DNA from: Hyphomicrobium_A sp963726795
Lineage (GTDB): Bacteria; Pseudomonadota; Alphaproteobacteria; Rhizobiales; Hyphomicrobiaceae
Assembly: GCA_963726795.1 (NCBI GenBank)
Contig: CAVSDD010000004.1
Location: 930,001 to 994,000 of the forward strand
Reading direction: 5' to 3'
Length of the DNA stretch: 64,000 nucleotides
The notes beneath the pieces are model-generated. The model saw only the letters and a program-made list of their open reading frames with translations, did no database searches and had not been told where the DNA came from. The translations under genes and the position numbers were made by a program. Shown one piece after another: positions 7,910 through 18,417 of this stretch; the first letter of the stretch is position 1, and every line of letters begins with the position of its first letter.

Positions 7910-9591
7910 CTACATCGCGGCGTCGCGCACCGGGCGCGGCGGGCTCGTAGCGACATCGAGCGGGCGTTGCAGCTTTTGTGCCGCCAGCATCATCGCGCGT
8001 TCCGCCAGCGCTGTGATCGTCAACAGCGGGCTGACGCCAATGGCCGAAGGCACCGCCGCCCCGTCGCACACGTAGAGCCCCTCGTGCACACAGTGCGGCC
8101 CCCGGCTCGGATCGAACACGCGCCCGTCCGGCGCCACAACGCCCGTCTCCGCCGTCTCGCCCATGCCGCAGCCGCCGAGCGGATGGGCGATGATGCGGTT
8201 GCCGCCGAACGCGGTCATCGCGAACGGGTTGGCGTTGAACTCCCCGCCCATGGCCTCGATCATCGCCTTGACCTTCTTCTCCGCACGCACGCGCGCAGGC
8301 GCGTCGCTGTAGCCCGGCCAGTCGACGACGACGCTGTTTTTCTGCAGCCGCAGTGGCCGCTCGCATCGTCGTGCGCGACGACATAGTAGAGTTGCGCGCG
8401 CGAGAGCTGGTCGCCGTAGATGCCCTGCTTGAACACGCGCATGGCTCTGGAGAATCGCAGATCGAGCAAGTCCTTCATGGGCGCGAGGTGCGCCATCATG
8501 GTGAGCATCGTGCCGTCGTGCACCCACAGCGGCCCGTCTTCGTCGCCAAGGTCGATCAGCGCCATGCTGTGCGGGCCGACCGGGGGCGCGCCGCGCGGTC
8601 CCTGGTTGGGGAAGCCGGTGGCGATGGCGTTGACCGGCGCCTCGAGGTTGCCGGCGATCACGAGGTCGTCGCCGTTGGCTGAGAAATTCTGCCCGAGCTT
8701 TTCCGAGAGTGCGAGGCCCTGCTCCTGTGCGCGCAGCAGCAGCTCGTTGGTGCCGAGCGTGCCGGCAGCGAGGACGACGATCGGCGCCTCCATGCGCCGC
8801 GTGACGCCGGGATTCGCGGGATCCTGGACGATCACCTCCCACATGGCGGAGCCATGCTTTGCATGGGCGCCGTGCTCGATCTTGGCGATCGAAAGGACTT
8901 TGGTTTCGGTGAGCACGGTCGCGCCGTGATCGACCGCGTCGGCGATGTAGGTGATGCCGACGGTGTTCTTGGCGCCGACGTTGCAGCCCGACCAGCAGTC
9001 GCCGCAGTGCCGGCAGGCGTATTGCATCACGCCGGCCGCGTTCAGCCCCGGCTTGTGCGAGATCGTCATCGCCGGCAGCTGCGCGGCAACGCCCGCCGCT
9101 TCGGCTGCTTTGCGCATGCCGGCGTACTTCGCGAAGCGGTCGGGCTGGGAGACGGGCGCAACGCCGAGCATGGTCTCGGCGCGTGAAAGCCCTTCGAGCA
9201 GCAGCCCGTCGCTCAGGACTAAATCCGGCCATCCGGACTTGCGCAGCCGGTCTAGGTTGGGGCGCAGCGCGATGCCGGCGTTGATCAGCGACCCGCCGCC
9301 CAGCCCGGATGCGCCGAACACGGTCAGCCCCTTGCCGACCGAGAGATAATAGAGCCCGGCCGGATCGCCGATTTTTGGCGCGCGCCCGGTCAGTCGCGTC
9401 GTCTTGCGTCGCGCCTTGGCGGTGACGGGAAAATTGCCGGGGCGCCAGACGCGTCCCTGCTCGAGCACGGCGACGCGCAAGCCCATGCGCGCAAGGCGCG
9501 AGGCCGCGACGCCACCACCGTAGCCGGACCCGATCACAAGTGCGTCGTAGACCGGCATCGCGCCGCCGGCTGGCTGTGCTGAAAAATCCAT
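7910..9591 (-). CDS. GMC-type FAD oxidoreductase (cholesterol-oxidase-like), one frame break
   Basis: The frame that opens at 9591 shows the FAD Rossmann motif GSGYGGG near the N-terminus and GLGGGSLINAG. It runs until about 8345; the remaining 145 residues (HPLGGCGMGE and SPLLTITALAER, the C-terminal GMC signatures) are in another frame. Adding one C near 8350 joins them as SGH-LRLQKNS. The intact protein would be about 560 aa. It oxidises an alcohol or sterol-type substrate with FAD; the actual substrate is unknown. A cysteine cluster CX2CX2CX3C (in YACRHCGDCWSGCN) is seen in this subfamily and could bind metal. An alternative start at 9558 (MPVYDALVIG) is possible. It converges with the histidine-kinase gene, 3 bases apart. 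Confidence 0.85.
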
Positions 9592-9701
9592 GGAACGCTC
9601 AATCCGCTGCGAAAAAATCTATCGCGGGGGGTCTCTGACGAGTCGTTCTCGGATGGGGGGAATTGCAGCGGGTGCCGGGGAACGTGCCTAACGCTTCGTG
9701 A

Positions 9702-9749
9702 CGCTCGGCGAGGCGATGCAACTTAGATCGCGCCGATTTGCGCCGAGCG
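9702..9749. repeat. 9-bp inverted repeat downstream of erpA
   Basis: CGCTCGGCG (9702-9710) and CGCCGAGCG (9741-9749) are perfect inverted repeats with a 30-base spacer, lying just after the erpA stop on the minus strand. It could form a terminator stem, but there is no T-run and the loop is long. Confidence 0.35.
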
Positions 9750-9778
9750 AACGCCCCGGGCTGGCGGGACGGACGGAG

Positions 9779-10108
9779 CTAGACCGAGAAGGAGGTGCCG
9801 CAACCGCACGACTGAGTCGCCTGCGGGTTCTTGATGCGGAACGAGGCGCCCATCAGGTCGTCGACGAAGTCGATCTCGGAGCCGGCGAGGTAGGGCAGCG
9901 ACACCTGGTCGATGACCACCGTGGCGCCGGCGCGGTTCAAGATCACGTCGTCGGCGGCAGGCGCGCCCACGAGATCGAACTTGTACTGGAAGCCCGAGCA
10001 GCCGCCGCCTTCCACGCTCACACGCAACGCCTGCGCCGCGGCTTCCCCGGCCACGATCTGGGCAATGCGCTGGGCGGCGCGTTCGGTGACGGTGACGGGC
10101 TCGCTCAT
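9779..10108 (-). CDS. erpA: Iron-sulfur cluster insertion protein ErpA (A-type carrier)
   Basis: The product (109 aa) is an A-type Fe-S carrier that passes clusters to apoproteins. The three conserved cluster ligands are visible: Cys37 in GGGCSGF, and Cys101 and Cys103 in SCGCGTSF at the C-terminus. Length and spacing are standard for the HesB/IscA/ErpA family. The symbol follows the usual naming of the copy placed divergently from dgt in Rhizobiales; IscA is the alternative. It is divergent from dgt with 163 bases between the starts, which must hold both promoters. Confidence 0.9.
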   Translation of the reverse strand: MSEPVTVTERAAQRIAQIVAGEAAAQALRVSVEGGGCSGFQYKFDLVGAPAADDVILNRAGATVVIDQVSLPYLAGSEIDFVDDLMGASFRIKNPQATQSCGCGTSFSV

Positions 10109-10271
10109 GAAATCACGTCCAATGGGTGCCAGTCTTGCTGGCGGGCTCGTTTAGGGAACATAAGCATACGGTGATTTAGTTGAAAGGCCCGGTTGAAAGA
10201 GGGCGCTTTTTTGGGCCGAAGTCCCAATACAGAGCTGTTGGCAGGTATTTCCCACCAAACGAAGGCCGGCA

Positions 10272-11492
10272 ATGGACGATTCCCCCAGCGATGCGGGCGG
10301 ATACGGCGAGAGCCTCAGCCCCGGGGCGCGGGCGCCGGCGCGTTATGCCGCGAGTGCCATTCCCTCGCGCGGCCGCGAGCACGCCGAGCCCGAGTGCTTA
10401 ACGCGCAGCCCGTTCCAGCGTGACCGCGACCGGGTGCTGCACGCGACCGCCTTCCGCCGTCTCACCTACAAGACTCAAGTGTTCGTCTTTCACGAAGGCG
10501 ACCATTTCCGCTCGCGGCTGACGCACTCGCTCGAGGTGGCGCAGATCGCGCGCACGGTCGCGCGTCAGCTTCGCCTTGATGAGGATCTGGCCGAGGCGAT
10601 CGCGCTCGCGCACGACCTGGGCCATCCTCCGTTCGGGCATGCGGGCGAGCGCGCGCTCGATGGGGTCATGCACGGCTACGGCGGCTTTGATCACAACGCG
10701 CAGAGCCTGCGTGTCGTCACGCGGCTTGAGCGCAAGTACGCGGGCTTCGATGGGCTCAACCTGGCGTGGGAGACGCTCGAAGGTCTTGCCAAGCACAACG
10801 GGCCTTTGCCGGCGGGGACGCAAACCGCCGTCGCGAAGGTGGCGCGTGGCTTGGAACACTGGCGCTCGCTCGAACCCGCAACATGGCCGTCGGCGGAAGC
10901 GCAGGTGGCGGCGCTCGCCGACGACATCGCCTATGTGTCGCACGACATCGACGACGGGTTGCGCGCCGATCTCATATCCATCGACGATCTCAAGTCGCAG
11001 CCCATGACGGGGCCGCTGCTCGCAGGCGGTCGCGCGACGCAGGGCGATGCCAAGAGCCGGCGCGTCTATGAGCTGATCCGCGCCATGATCACCGACATGA
11101 TCGCCGACCTCGTTACCGAAACGCGTTCACGGCTCGCCGCCCTCGAGCCCACCAGCCCCGACGACATCCGCAAGTCCGACGGTCCGGTCGTCGCGTTCTC
11201 CCCGGCGATGGCCGCCGACATCGCCAGGCTCAAGGCGTTCCTGTTTGAGCGCGTCTACCGCCACAAGCACGTCATGGCCATCATGGATGACGCCGAGCGC
11301 ATCGTGCGCGATCTCTTTGCGCGCTATTTCGCCGAGCCCGGCGCCATGGCCGAAGCCTGGCATGCCGCCTCGGGCGGATTGGACGAGCACGCGCGCGCGC
11401 GCCTCATCGCCGATTTCGTCGCCGGCATGACCGACCGCTACGCGCTGCTCCAGCACCGCCGACTGTTTGACGCCACACCGGAATTGCGTTAG
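10272..11492 (+). CDS. dgt: Deoxyguanosinetriphosphate triphosphohydrolase-like protein
   Basis: The product (406 aa) is an HD-domain dNTP triphosphohydrolase that cleaves dGTP or other dNTPs to nucleoside and triphosphate. The metal site is visible: His85 in THSLEV, His114-Asp115 in AHDLGHPPFGH, and a later Asp in DIAYVSHDIDD. The N-terminal YAASAIPSRGR...SPFQRDRDRVLH segment is typical of the alphaproteobacterial type. GAAGG lies before the ATG. It lies upstream of argS with about 200 bases between, which include a palindromic element, so it is probably not in the same operon. Confidence 0.92.
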   Translation: MDDSPSDAGGYGESLSPGARAPARYAASAIPSRGREHAEPECLTRSPFQRDRDRVLHATAFRRLTYKTQVFVFHEGDHFRSRLTHSLEVAQIARTVARQLRLDEDLAEAIALAHDLGHPPFGHAGERALDGVMHGYGGFDHNAQSLRVVTRLERKYAGFDGLNLAWETLEGLAKHNGPLPAGTQTAVAKVARGLEHWRSLEPATWPSAEAQVAALADDIAYVSHDIDDGLRADLISIDDLKSQPMTGPLLAGGRATQGDAKSRRVYELIRAMITDMIADLVTETRSRLAALEPTSPDDIRKSDGPVVAFSPAMAADIARLKAFLFERVYRHKHVMAIMDDAERIVRDLFARYFAEPGAMAEAWHAASGGLDEHARARLIADFVAGMTDRYALLQHRRLFDATPELR

Positions 11493-11542
11493 GCGGCGCA
11501 ATGCGGGTTGGCCGTAGTTCTCGGTCGATTCCACCCCCTTTT

Positions 11543-11656
11543 CGTCATCCCGGCGTCGTGGCAAAGCCACGCTCCGCGTGGACGGCCGGGATCCACGACA
11601 CCTGGCGTGGCAAAGTGTGGAGAGTTGCGTGGATCCCAGCCTCCGCCGGGATGACG
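11543..11656. repeat. Imperfect palindromic intergenic element, 114 bp
   Basis: The outer arms CGTCATCCCGGC (11543-11554) and GCCGGGATGACG (11645-11656) are perfect inverted repeats of 12 bp. An inner pair GGGATCCACG (11588-11597) and CGTGGATCCC (11628-11637) is also perfect. Elements with GTCATCCCGG-type ends occur in many alphaproteobacterial intergenic regions. It could fold into a long stem-loop in the dgt-argS spacer and may act as a terminator or processing site. No coding capacity. Confidence 0.75.
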
Positions 11657-11700
11657 TTGGGAATGGTCGTCTGGCACCATTCAGCATCGGTGAGATACCC

Positions 11701-13514
11701 ATGAACGTTTTCGCGCGCGTGGAAGCTCGCATCGCCGCGGCGATCGAAGCGCTGCAAAAGTCAGGCGCGCTGCCCGCCGATCTTCCTGTTGCCGCCCTCG
11801 AGGTCGAGTTCCCGCGCGATCCGACCCACGGCGATCTGTCGGCGAACGCGGCGCTCGTGCTGGCCAAGGCGGCGCGCATGAAGCCGCGCGACATCGCCGA
11901 GCAACTCAAAGGCGAAGCTCGCCGGCGATCCCGATATTGCTTCAGCCGAGGTCGCAGGGCCGGGCTTCCTCAACCTCACGATGAAGCCTGCCTTCTGGCA
12001 GAGCCTCGTCAGCACGATCCTTGAGGACGGCAGCTACGGCCGCTCCAACGTCGGCAAGGATCAGACCGTCAATCTCGAGTACGTCTCCGCCAACCCGACA
12101 GGCCCGATGCACGTCGGCCATTGCCGCGGCGCGGTGTTCGGCGACGCGCTTGCCAACCTGCTGGCGTTCGCGGGCTACGACGTCACGCGCGAGTACTACG
12201 TCAACGACGCGGGCGGGCAGGTGGACGTGCTCGCGCGTTCGGTGTTCCTGCGCTACCGCGAGGCGCTGGGCGAGGACATCGGCGAAATCCCGGCGGGGCT
12301 TTATCCCGGCGACTACTTGAAGCCTGTCGGCGCGGCGCTGGCCAAGGAGCATGGCGCGTCGCTCGTCGACATGCCGGAGGAGCGCTGGCTCCCGATCGTG
12401 CGCGGGTTCGCGATCGACAAGATCATGCCGATGATCAAGGACGACCTCGCGGCCTTGAACATCAAGCACGACGTCTTCTTCTCGGAAGCGTCGCTGACCC
12501 AGGGCAAGAACGACAAGGTGAAGGCGGCGATCGAGGCGCTGCGCAAGAAGGGGCTCATCTACGAGGGCCGGCTGCCGCCGCCCAAGGGACACGAGGACGA
12601 GGAGTGGGAGGATCGCGAGCAGACGCTGTTCAAGTCGACGGAGTTCGGCGACGAGGCCGACCGCGCGCTGATGAAGTCGGACGGCAGCTACACCTACTTC
12701 GCCGGCGACGTCGCCTACCACTACGACAAGCTGCAGCGCGGCTATCAAGCACCTCGTCAACGTGTTCGGCGCCGACCACATCGGCTACATACCGCGCATG
12801 CTGGCAGCCGTTGCAGCCTTCACCGGCGGATCGGTCGAGCGCGATGCCAAGGGCAAGCTCAAGTCGTGGGCGACGAGCGGCGGCTCGGCCGATCTCGCGA
12901 TCAGGGTCGTAAATCTCGTCAAGCTGTTCAAGAACGGCGAGCCGTTCAAGATGTCGAAGCGCGCGGGCACCTTCGTGACCTTGCGCGATGTCGTCGATGA
13001 GGTCGGCCGCGACCCCGTCCGCTTCATGATGCTCTATCGCAAGGAGCTCGAGCCGCTCGACTTCGACTTCGCCAAGGTGACCGAGCAGTCGAAGGACAAT
13101 CCGGTCTTCTACGTGCAGTACGCGCACGCGCGCGCGGCGTCGGTGTTTCGCAACGCGCAAGAGGCGTTTCCCGATCTCGGCCGCGACAGCGAGAAGGTGC
13201 GCTCGGCCGATCTTGCGAAGCTCACCGACGTGGGTGAGCTCGACCTCATCAAGCGGCTCGCGTTTTTTCCGCGATTGATCGCCGGCGCCGCGCAAGCCGA
13301 AGAGCCGCATCGCATCGCATTCTATCTCTACGAGCTGGCGTCTGCGCTGCACGGCCAATGGGCGCGTGGCAACGAATCGCCACAATTGCGATTTATTCAG
13401 CCAAATGATCGGGTTACGACTGCGGCACGTCTCGCGCTCATTGCTGCCACACAGCAGGTGATATCTTCGGGTCTAACGATCCTTGGCGTCGAGGCACCAG
13501 ATTCCATGCGCTAG
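11701..13514 (+). CDS. argS: Arginyl-tRNA synthetase, two frame breaks
   Basis: This class I aminoacyl-tRNA synthetase charges tRNA-Arg and is essential. It opens at ATG 11701 with the ArgRS N-terminal domain. The HIGH-type motif appears as PTGPMHVGH, the KMSKS loop as KMSKRAG, and the anticodon-binding DALR domain ends near 13514. The reading frame changes twice. Near 11911 an extra G (AAAGGCG for AAA GCG) shifts the frame before LAGDPDIA, and near 12740 an extra C (TAT-C-AAG) shifts it before HLVNVFGADH. Dropping one base at each point gives an uninterrupted protein of about 604 aa, close to the family norm. Both breaks are best explained by sequence error, since the gene cannot be dispensed with and everything else is conserved. 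Confidence 0.9.
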
Positions 13515-13570
13515 AACTCTCGATTCGCATGGGTATGGTGTAGAAAGAAGTCTCGAGGGATTCTCAACAT

Positions 13571-15317
13571 ATGGCTCGCTCCCACGCTGCACCGACGAAT
13601 GGCGGATGGCCGGCGCCTCAGTCCGCTCCCGATCAAGATCCGCGCAGCCAGCGCGCTGCCCCTGCCGGAATGCGACCGGCAGCGCCTGGTGCACAGGGTG
13701 CACCGGCCCAGGGTTATCCCGCCCAGGGTGGTTTCCCAAGTCAGCCGGCTCCCAACGGCGGCCCCAACGGCGGCTATGATCCCCAGCACGGCGGCTACAG
13801 CTACCCGCAGGGTCAGCCTCGGAGCCACGACGGCGCCGCAAGGTTCGCGTCAGGGCCTGAGCGGCCTCGATCCTGCCCAGCAGGGTTTCGCAAATCCCGG
13901 ACCGCAGCGCGGCTTTGCAGCTCCGCAGGGCGGCCCCGCTCCCGCCGGATACCGTCAGGCGCGCCGCAGCTCCCTTTGCCGGCGCCGCGCGCCAGCCCGA
14001 GACGATGACCGCCGCAGCTGGCTACGATCAATGGTCGGTTCCCATGCCTGGACAGGACACTCGCGGATACGATCTCGGAAACTACATGCCGTCGGGCATG
14101 GGCCAGGATGAGCTCGGCGCGGCGCCGCAGCAGCAGGCGGACTGGTCGCTGCGGCGCACGGCTATGACCCCGCGCTCGATCCCGCCTACCAGACGCAGCT
14201 CGGCTACGACGGCCAGGGCGGCGCGCTGGAGCAGCCCTATCCCGAAGAGCACGCCGAATACGACACCGCCGAGCCGCGTCGCGGCAGCTGGGCGCTGCGC
14301 ATCGCCGGCGCGATCGTGGTGGCGGTCGGTCTCGGCTACGGCCTGGCGCAGGGCTACAAGATGATGCTGGGTGGACCGTCAGCCGATGGTGCGACCCCTG
14401 TTGTCAGGAGCGACGACGCTCCGACCAAGACCAAGCCGACCGATCCCGGCGGCAAGCAATTCGCGCACACCGACAGCAAGGTCATGGGCCGGCTCGGTGA
14501 GCCGCCGCCGAGCGCCGATCCGTCGAGCTCTGCCGCGGCCGAGCCGCCGGCTGCTCCAGAATCCGCTGCAGCACCCGCCGAAGGTGACCCCAACGGCGCG
14601 CGCAAGGTCACGACGGTGATGGTCGGCCGCGATGGCTCGATCATGCCGCCGGAAGCTCCCTCCGAGCCCGGCGCCAATGCAAGCGCCGTAACCGTCCCCG
14701 GTGTCACCATGGTCGACGGCTACGGCGGAAATTACCCCGGTGCGGGTGCTCAGGCCGCTGGTCCGCCCAAGGACCAGGCCGCACGCCACCCCGTCGTCGT
14801 CAATCCGCCCGCCGCCGAGCAGCCGGCTGCCGTCGTCGCCAGTGCGCCGCCGAGCGCCCCGGCCGACCCCGGCGCCGAGCCTGCTGTCGATGCAGCGCCG
14901 GCTCCGCCGCCGGCCGCTTCCACGGCTGAGACGGGCGCACTGCCCGCGCCCAAGCATCCCAAGGTCAAGAAGGTGGCTGTCGCTGCCGCAGCTCCGATGG
15001 GTGAGCCTGCCGCCGCTGGCGATGCCGCTGCTGCCCCCTCGGCTGGTGGCGCCAACGGCTACGTCGTCGTGCTCGCCTCCGTCCCGGCTTCGGGTCAGAG
15101 CCGCCTCGTCGCGCTCAAGAAGTTCGCCGACATGCAGCAGCAGTACGGCACTGTGCTGCAGAACAAGACGCCCGACGTGCGCGAGGCGAACCTCGGCCAG
15201 AAGGGCATCTATCACCGGCTGCTCGTCGGACCGCCGGGCTCGCGCGCGCAGGCCAGCACGCTGTGCACCGAGCTCAAGACGGCCGGCTACAAGGATTGCT
15301 GGGTGACAGCGTACTAG
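13571..15317 (+). CDS. SPOR-domain cell-division/envelope protein, three frame breaks
   Basis: The protein reconstructs to about 580 aa. It has a Pro/Gly/Gln-rich N-terminal half, a single membrane helix (WALRIAGAIVVAVGLGYGLA, near 14290-14350), a long Pro/Ala linker, and a C-terminal SPOR domain (GYVVVLASVPASG to GYKDCWVTAY). SPOR domains bind denuded septal peptidoglycan, so a role at the division site is expected. The frame changes by +1 near 13819, +1 near 13962 and -1 near 14150; each correction restores the low-complexity pattern. The start is the ATG at 13571, with GAGGG 10 bases upstream. The neighbours argS and nagZ are the standard context for this gene in Hyphomicrobiales. Confidence 0.85.
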
Positions 15318-15452
15318 GTCACCCATCGGGGGCCGCGATCGCGGCCCGCGACCCAGTGCCGGTCAGGCGCGAAAGGGGTGTATCTCGCTTCTTCCCGGAT
15401 GAGGGGCTCGGCACCACCGGGCGCCTTTTCGTCGTGGTAGTACGGGGAGATC

Positions 15453-16484
15453 ATGAGAACGGCGTTGATCACGGGCCTGCAGGGCCCCGCCTTGACGCGG
15501 GACGAAGCGGCCTTCCTCAAAGACATCCGTCCGGCAGGCGTCATTCTGTTTGCGCGCAATCTGGACTCGCATGACCAGATCCGCACGCTGCTCGACGACG
15601 TGCAGACGGCCGTCTGGGCCGAGAACCTCCTCATTCTGATCGATCAGGAAGGCGGCCGCGTGCAGCGCCTGCGGCCTCCGCTCGGGCGCGCGTTGCCGCC
15701 GGCGGCGAAATATGCGCAAGCCTACGCGCGCGACCCCGCCGCTGCGACGGCCGCAGCCTTCGCGGTCGGGCAGCTGATGGCGGAAGACCTGCGCGCGCTC
15801 GGCATCAACACCAACTGCCTCCCCGTTCTCGATCTACCCGTCTCCGGCGCGCACGACATCATCGGCGATCGGGCTTACGGCACCACGACCGAGCAGGTGG
15901 TCGCGCTCGCGGGTGCAGTCGCCCAGGGGCACCTCGCCGGCGGCGTGCTCCCGGTGATGAAGCACATCCCTGGTCACGGACGCGCCACCGCTGACAGCCA
16001 CGAGGCGCTTCCGGTCGTGACCGAGAGCCGCGCCACGCTCAGCGCCACCGACTTCGCCCCGTTCAAGGCATTGCACACTCTGCCGGCGGCGATGACCGCG
16101 CACGTCGTCTTCCGCGATATCGATCCCGACGCGCCGGCAAGCACCTCGCCAATCGTGACGCGCGACATCATCCGCGGCGAGATCGGCTTCGACGGGCTTC
16201 TGATGAGTGACGACCTCACCATGAAGGCGCTGACGGGGACCATCCGCGAGCGCGCCGAGCGCGTGATCGCGGCAGGCTCCGACCTGGTGCTCCATTGCAC
16301 CGGCGATCTGGCCGAGATGCAGGACGCGGCTGCGGGCTCGCCGCCCCTGAAAGGACGGGCGCTGGAGCGGCTGCAGGCGGCATTCTGGCGCTTGAGCACG
16401 CGCAAGCCCTTCGATAAGGCCGCGGCAGAGCAGGCTCTCGCCCGGCTGCTCGAAGGTTCCCCGGGCGGTACTGAATCAGTGTAA
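15453..16484 (+). CDS. nagZ: Beta-N-acetylhexosaminidase (GH3)
   Basis: The product (343 aa) is a cytoplasmic GH3 enzyme that removes N-acetylglucosamine from anhydro-muropeptides in peptidoglycan recycling. Visible motifs are IDQEGGRVQR (64-72), the family signature KHIPGHGRATADSH (170-183) with the His of the catalytic dyad at 183, and MSDDLTMKAL (251-260) carrying the nucleophilic Asp. The length is typical. GGGGAG stands before the ATG. It heads a compact plus-strand run with scpA, scpB and the tat genes. Confidence 0.95.
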   Translation: MRTALITGLQGPALTRDEAAFLKDIRPAGVILFARNLDSHDQIRTLLDDVQTAVWAENLLILIDQEGGRVQRLRPPLGRALPPAAKYAQAYARDPAAATAAAFAVGQLMAEDLRALGINTNCLPVLDLPVSGAHDIIGDRAYGTTTEQVVALAGAVAQGHLAGGVLPVMKHIPGHGRATADSHEALPVVTESRATLSATDFAPFKALHTLPAAMTAHVVFRDIDPDAPASTSPIVTRDIIRGEIGFDGLLMSDDLTMKALTGTIRERAERVIAAGSDLVLHCTGDLAEMQDAAAGSPPLKGRALERLQAAFWRLSTRKPFDKAAAEQALARLLEGSPGGTESV

Positions 16485-16559
16485 TCTCGATCCTATATGC
16501 ATAGGGAACGATTGCCATTTCGGCGTCATCCCGGCTGTGGATACCACTGTGGAAATCGC

Positions 16560-17429
16560 ATGAGCGCTGAGGCCGAGGAAAACAACGAGGCGATTGCTGC
16601 CTGGGAGGACCCCCAGGTCGGCGACGGCCTCGATTCGGATGGCGCGCTCATCGTCGATGTCGCGGGCTATGAGGGGCCGCTCGATCTGCTGCTGGCGCTC
16701 GCGCGCACGCAGAAGGTCGATATTTCCAAGATCTCGGTGCTGGCGCTCGTCGACCAGTACCTCGTCTTCATCTCGGAGGCGCAGAAACTGAGGCTCGAGC
16801 TCGCCGCCGACTATCTCGTCATGGCGGCCTGGCTTACCTTCCTCAAATCGCGCCTGCTGCTGCCGCGCGAAGGTCCCCAAACCGAGGACGTGAGCGCCGA
16901 GGAGCTGGCGCGGCGCCTGTCCTTCCGCCTGATGCGCCTCAACGCCATGCGCGAGGCCGCAGCCCAGCTCATGAACCGCATGCGGCTCGGGCGCGACGTG
17001 TTCCAGCGCGGCATGGCGGAAGGCACCAAGACCATCCGCGAGACGGAATACTCGGCGACCGTCTACGACCTGCTGCACGCCTATGCCGACCAGCGCCGGC
17101 GCACGATCAAGGTCGGACACGTGGTCAAGGCACGCTCGGTCTGGTCGATCAAGGATGCGCGCGTGCGCCTGGAGCGCCTCATGGGCGACGTCGCCGCCGC
17201 CACCGACTGGGTCGCCTTCGACAACTACCTCGAGCGCATGGTGGTCGCGGTCGAGGACAACAAGACGGCGCTTGCAAGCTCGTTCGGCGCCACGTTGGAA
17301 ATGGCCCGCGAGGGCCGCGTCGAGATCATGCAGGACGGGCCGTTCGCGCCTATCTATATGCGTCCGCGCCAATCCTCCGGCCAGTCTTCGGCTGGTGCGC
17401 CCGATGCCGAGTGGCAACGCGTCCTTTAA
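16560..17429 (+). CDS. scpA: Segregation and condensation protein A
   Basis: ScpA (289 aa) is the kleisin subunit of the SMC-ScpAB condensin. It shows the N-terminal kleisin motif GYEGPLDLLLALARTQKVDI and the following ALVDQYL and YLVMAAWLTFLKSRLLL helices that bind the SMC neck, and a C-terminal winged-helix-like end. The ATG at 16560 was chosen over the longer frame at 16497, whose first 21 residues have no family similarity. It is followed after 27 bases by scpB. Confidence 0.93.
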   Translation: MSAEAEENNEAIAAWEDPQVGDGLDSDGALIVDVAGYEGPLDLLLALARTQKVDISKISVLALVDQYLVFISEAQKLRLELAADYLVMAAWLTFLKSRLLLPREGPQTEDVSAEELARRLSFRLMRLNAMREAAAQLMNRMRLGRDVFQRGMAEGTKTIRETEYSATVYDLLHAYADQRRRTIKVGHVVKARSVWSIKDARVRLERLMGDVAAATDWVAFDNYLERMVVAVEDNKTALASSFGATLEMAREGRVEIMQDGPFAPIYMRPRQSSGQSSAGAPDAEWQRVL

Positions 17430-17456
17430 GTCGCAAATCGCGTCGAACAGAATCGC

Positions 17457-18263
17457 ATGACGAAAGAGAAGCGCATGGAGCCGCCCCGTCTGAGCCTGGT
17501 GCCGCCGAGCCAGGACGTGAACGACAACTCGCCCGACAGCGAGGACGCGGACGCGCGCGCTGACGCATCTAAGGCTGGTGCATCCAAGGTCGCCGCGCTT
17601 CCGTTTGCCGATCATCGCGAGAAGCTGCGCATCCTCGAAGCGCTGCTGTTTGCCGCGACCGAGCCGGTCGACGAGGCAAAGCTCAAGAGCCACCTCGACG
17701 GCGCGGAAGACATTGCCGACCTGATGGAGGAGCTGCGCGCCTTCTACGCCGGGCGCGGGGTCAATCTTGTCCGTGTCGCCGGCAAATGGTCGTTCCGCAC
17801 GGCGCAGGATCTGTCCTACCTGATGGAGCGCTACGCGCTGCAGGAGCGCCGCCTGTCGAAGGCCGCGCTCGAGACGCTGTCGATCATCGCCTATCATCAG
17901 CCGGTCACGCGCGCCGAGATCGAGGAGATCCGCGGCGTGACCACGTCGGTCGGCACGCTCGATATCCTGCTGGAGACGGGCTGGGTGCGGCTGCGCGGGC
18001 GCCGGCGCGCGCCGGGCCGGCCGGTGACCTACGGGACGACCGATACGTTCCTCAGCCACTTCGGCCTGGAGAACATCAAGGATCTGCCGGGATTGTCGGA
18101 GCTCAGGGCATCGGGTCTGCTCGACGGCAACCTGCCGCCCGACTTCAGCGTTCCCGAGCCGAGCGACATCGCTGCATTGATGCCGGACGAGCTGCCGCTC
18201 GATGCAACAGAGGACGACGAGGACGACGAAGCCGAGGACAGCGACGAGCCCGAGACCGAATAG
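17457..18263 (+). CDS. scpB: Segregation and condensation protein B
   Basis: ScpB (268 aa) is the winged-helix partner that dimerises on ScpA in the condensin complex. The core runs from LRILEALLFAATEPV to the WHD signature LSIIAYHQPVTRAEIEEIRGV and GRPVTYGTTDTFL. The extreme ends are acidic low-complexity tails, longer than in short ScpB proteins but usual in Rhizobiales. Either the first ATG or the ATG 18 bases downstream (preceded by AGAG) may be the true start. About 150 bases separate it from tatA. Confidence 0.92.
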   Translation: MTKEKRMEPPRLSLVPPSQDVNDNSPDSEDADARADASKAGASKVAALPFADHREKLRILEALLFAATEPVDEAKLKSHLDGAEDIADLMEELRAFYAGRGVNLVRVAGKWSFRTAQDLSYLMERYALQERRLSKAALETLSIIAYHQPVTRAEIEEIRGVTTSVGTLDILLETGWVRLRGRRRAPGRPVTYGTTDTFLSHFGLENIKDLPGLSELRASGLLDGNLPPDFSVPEPSDIAALMPDELPLDATEDDEDDEAEDSDEPETE

Positions 18264-18417
18264 CTTTTCGCTTCAAGGCGCTCCGCCGTCGCCGGCAAGA
18301 AAGACGAGAGTTCTTAATGTGTTAGGCGCATACTGGCGGATGCCGTGCCCTTGCGGCCCTGGCGCCTTTCTGCAATAGGTTGCTCAGAATTTCAGCACGG
18401 TCCAAGGAGTGTCCGAC

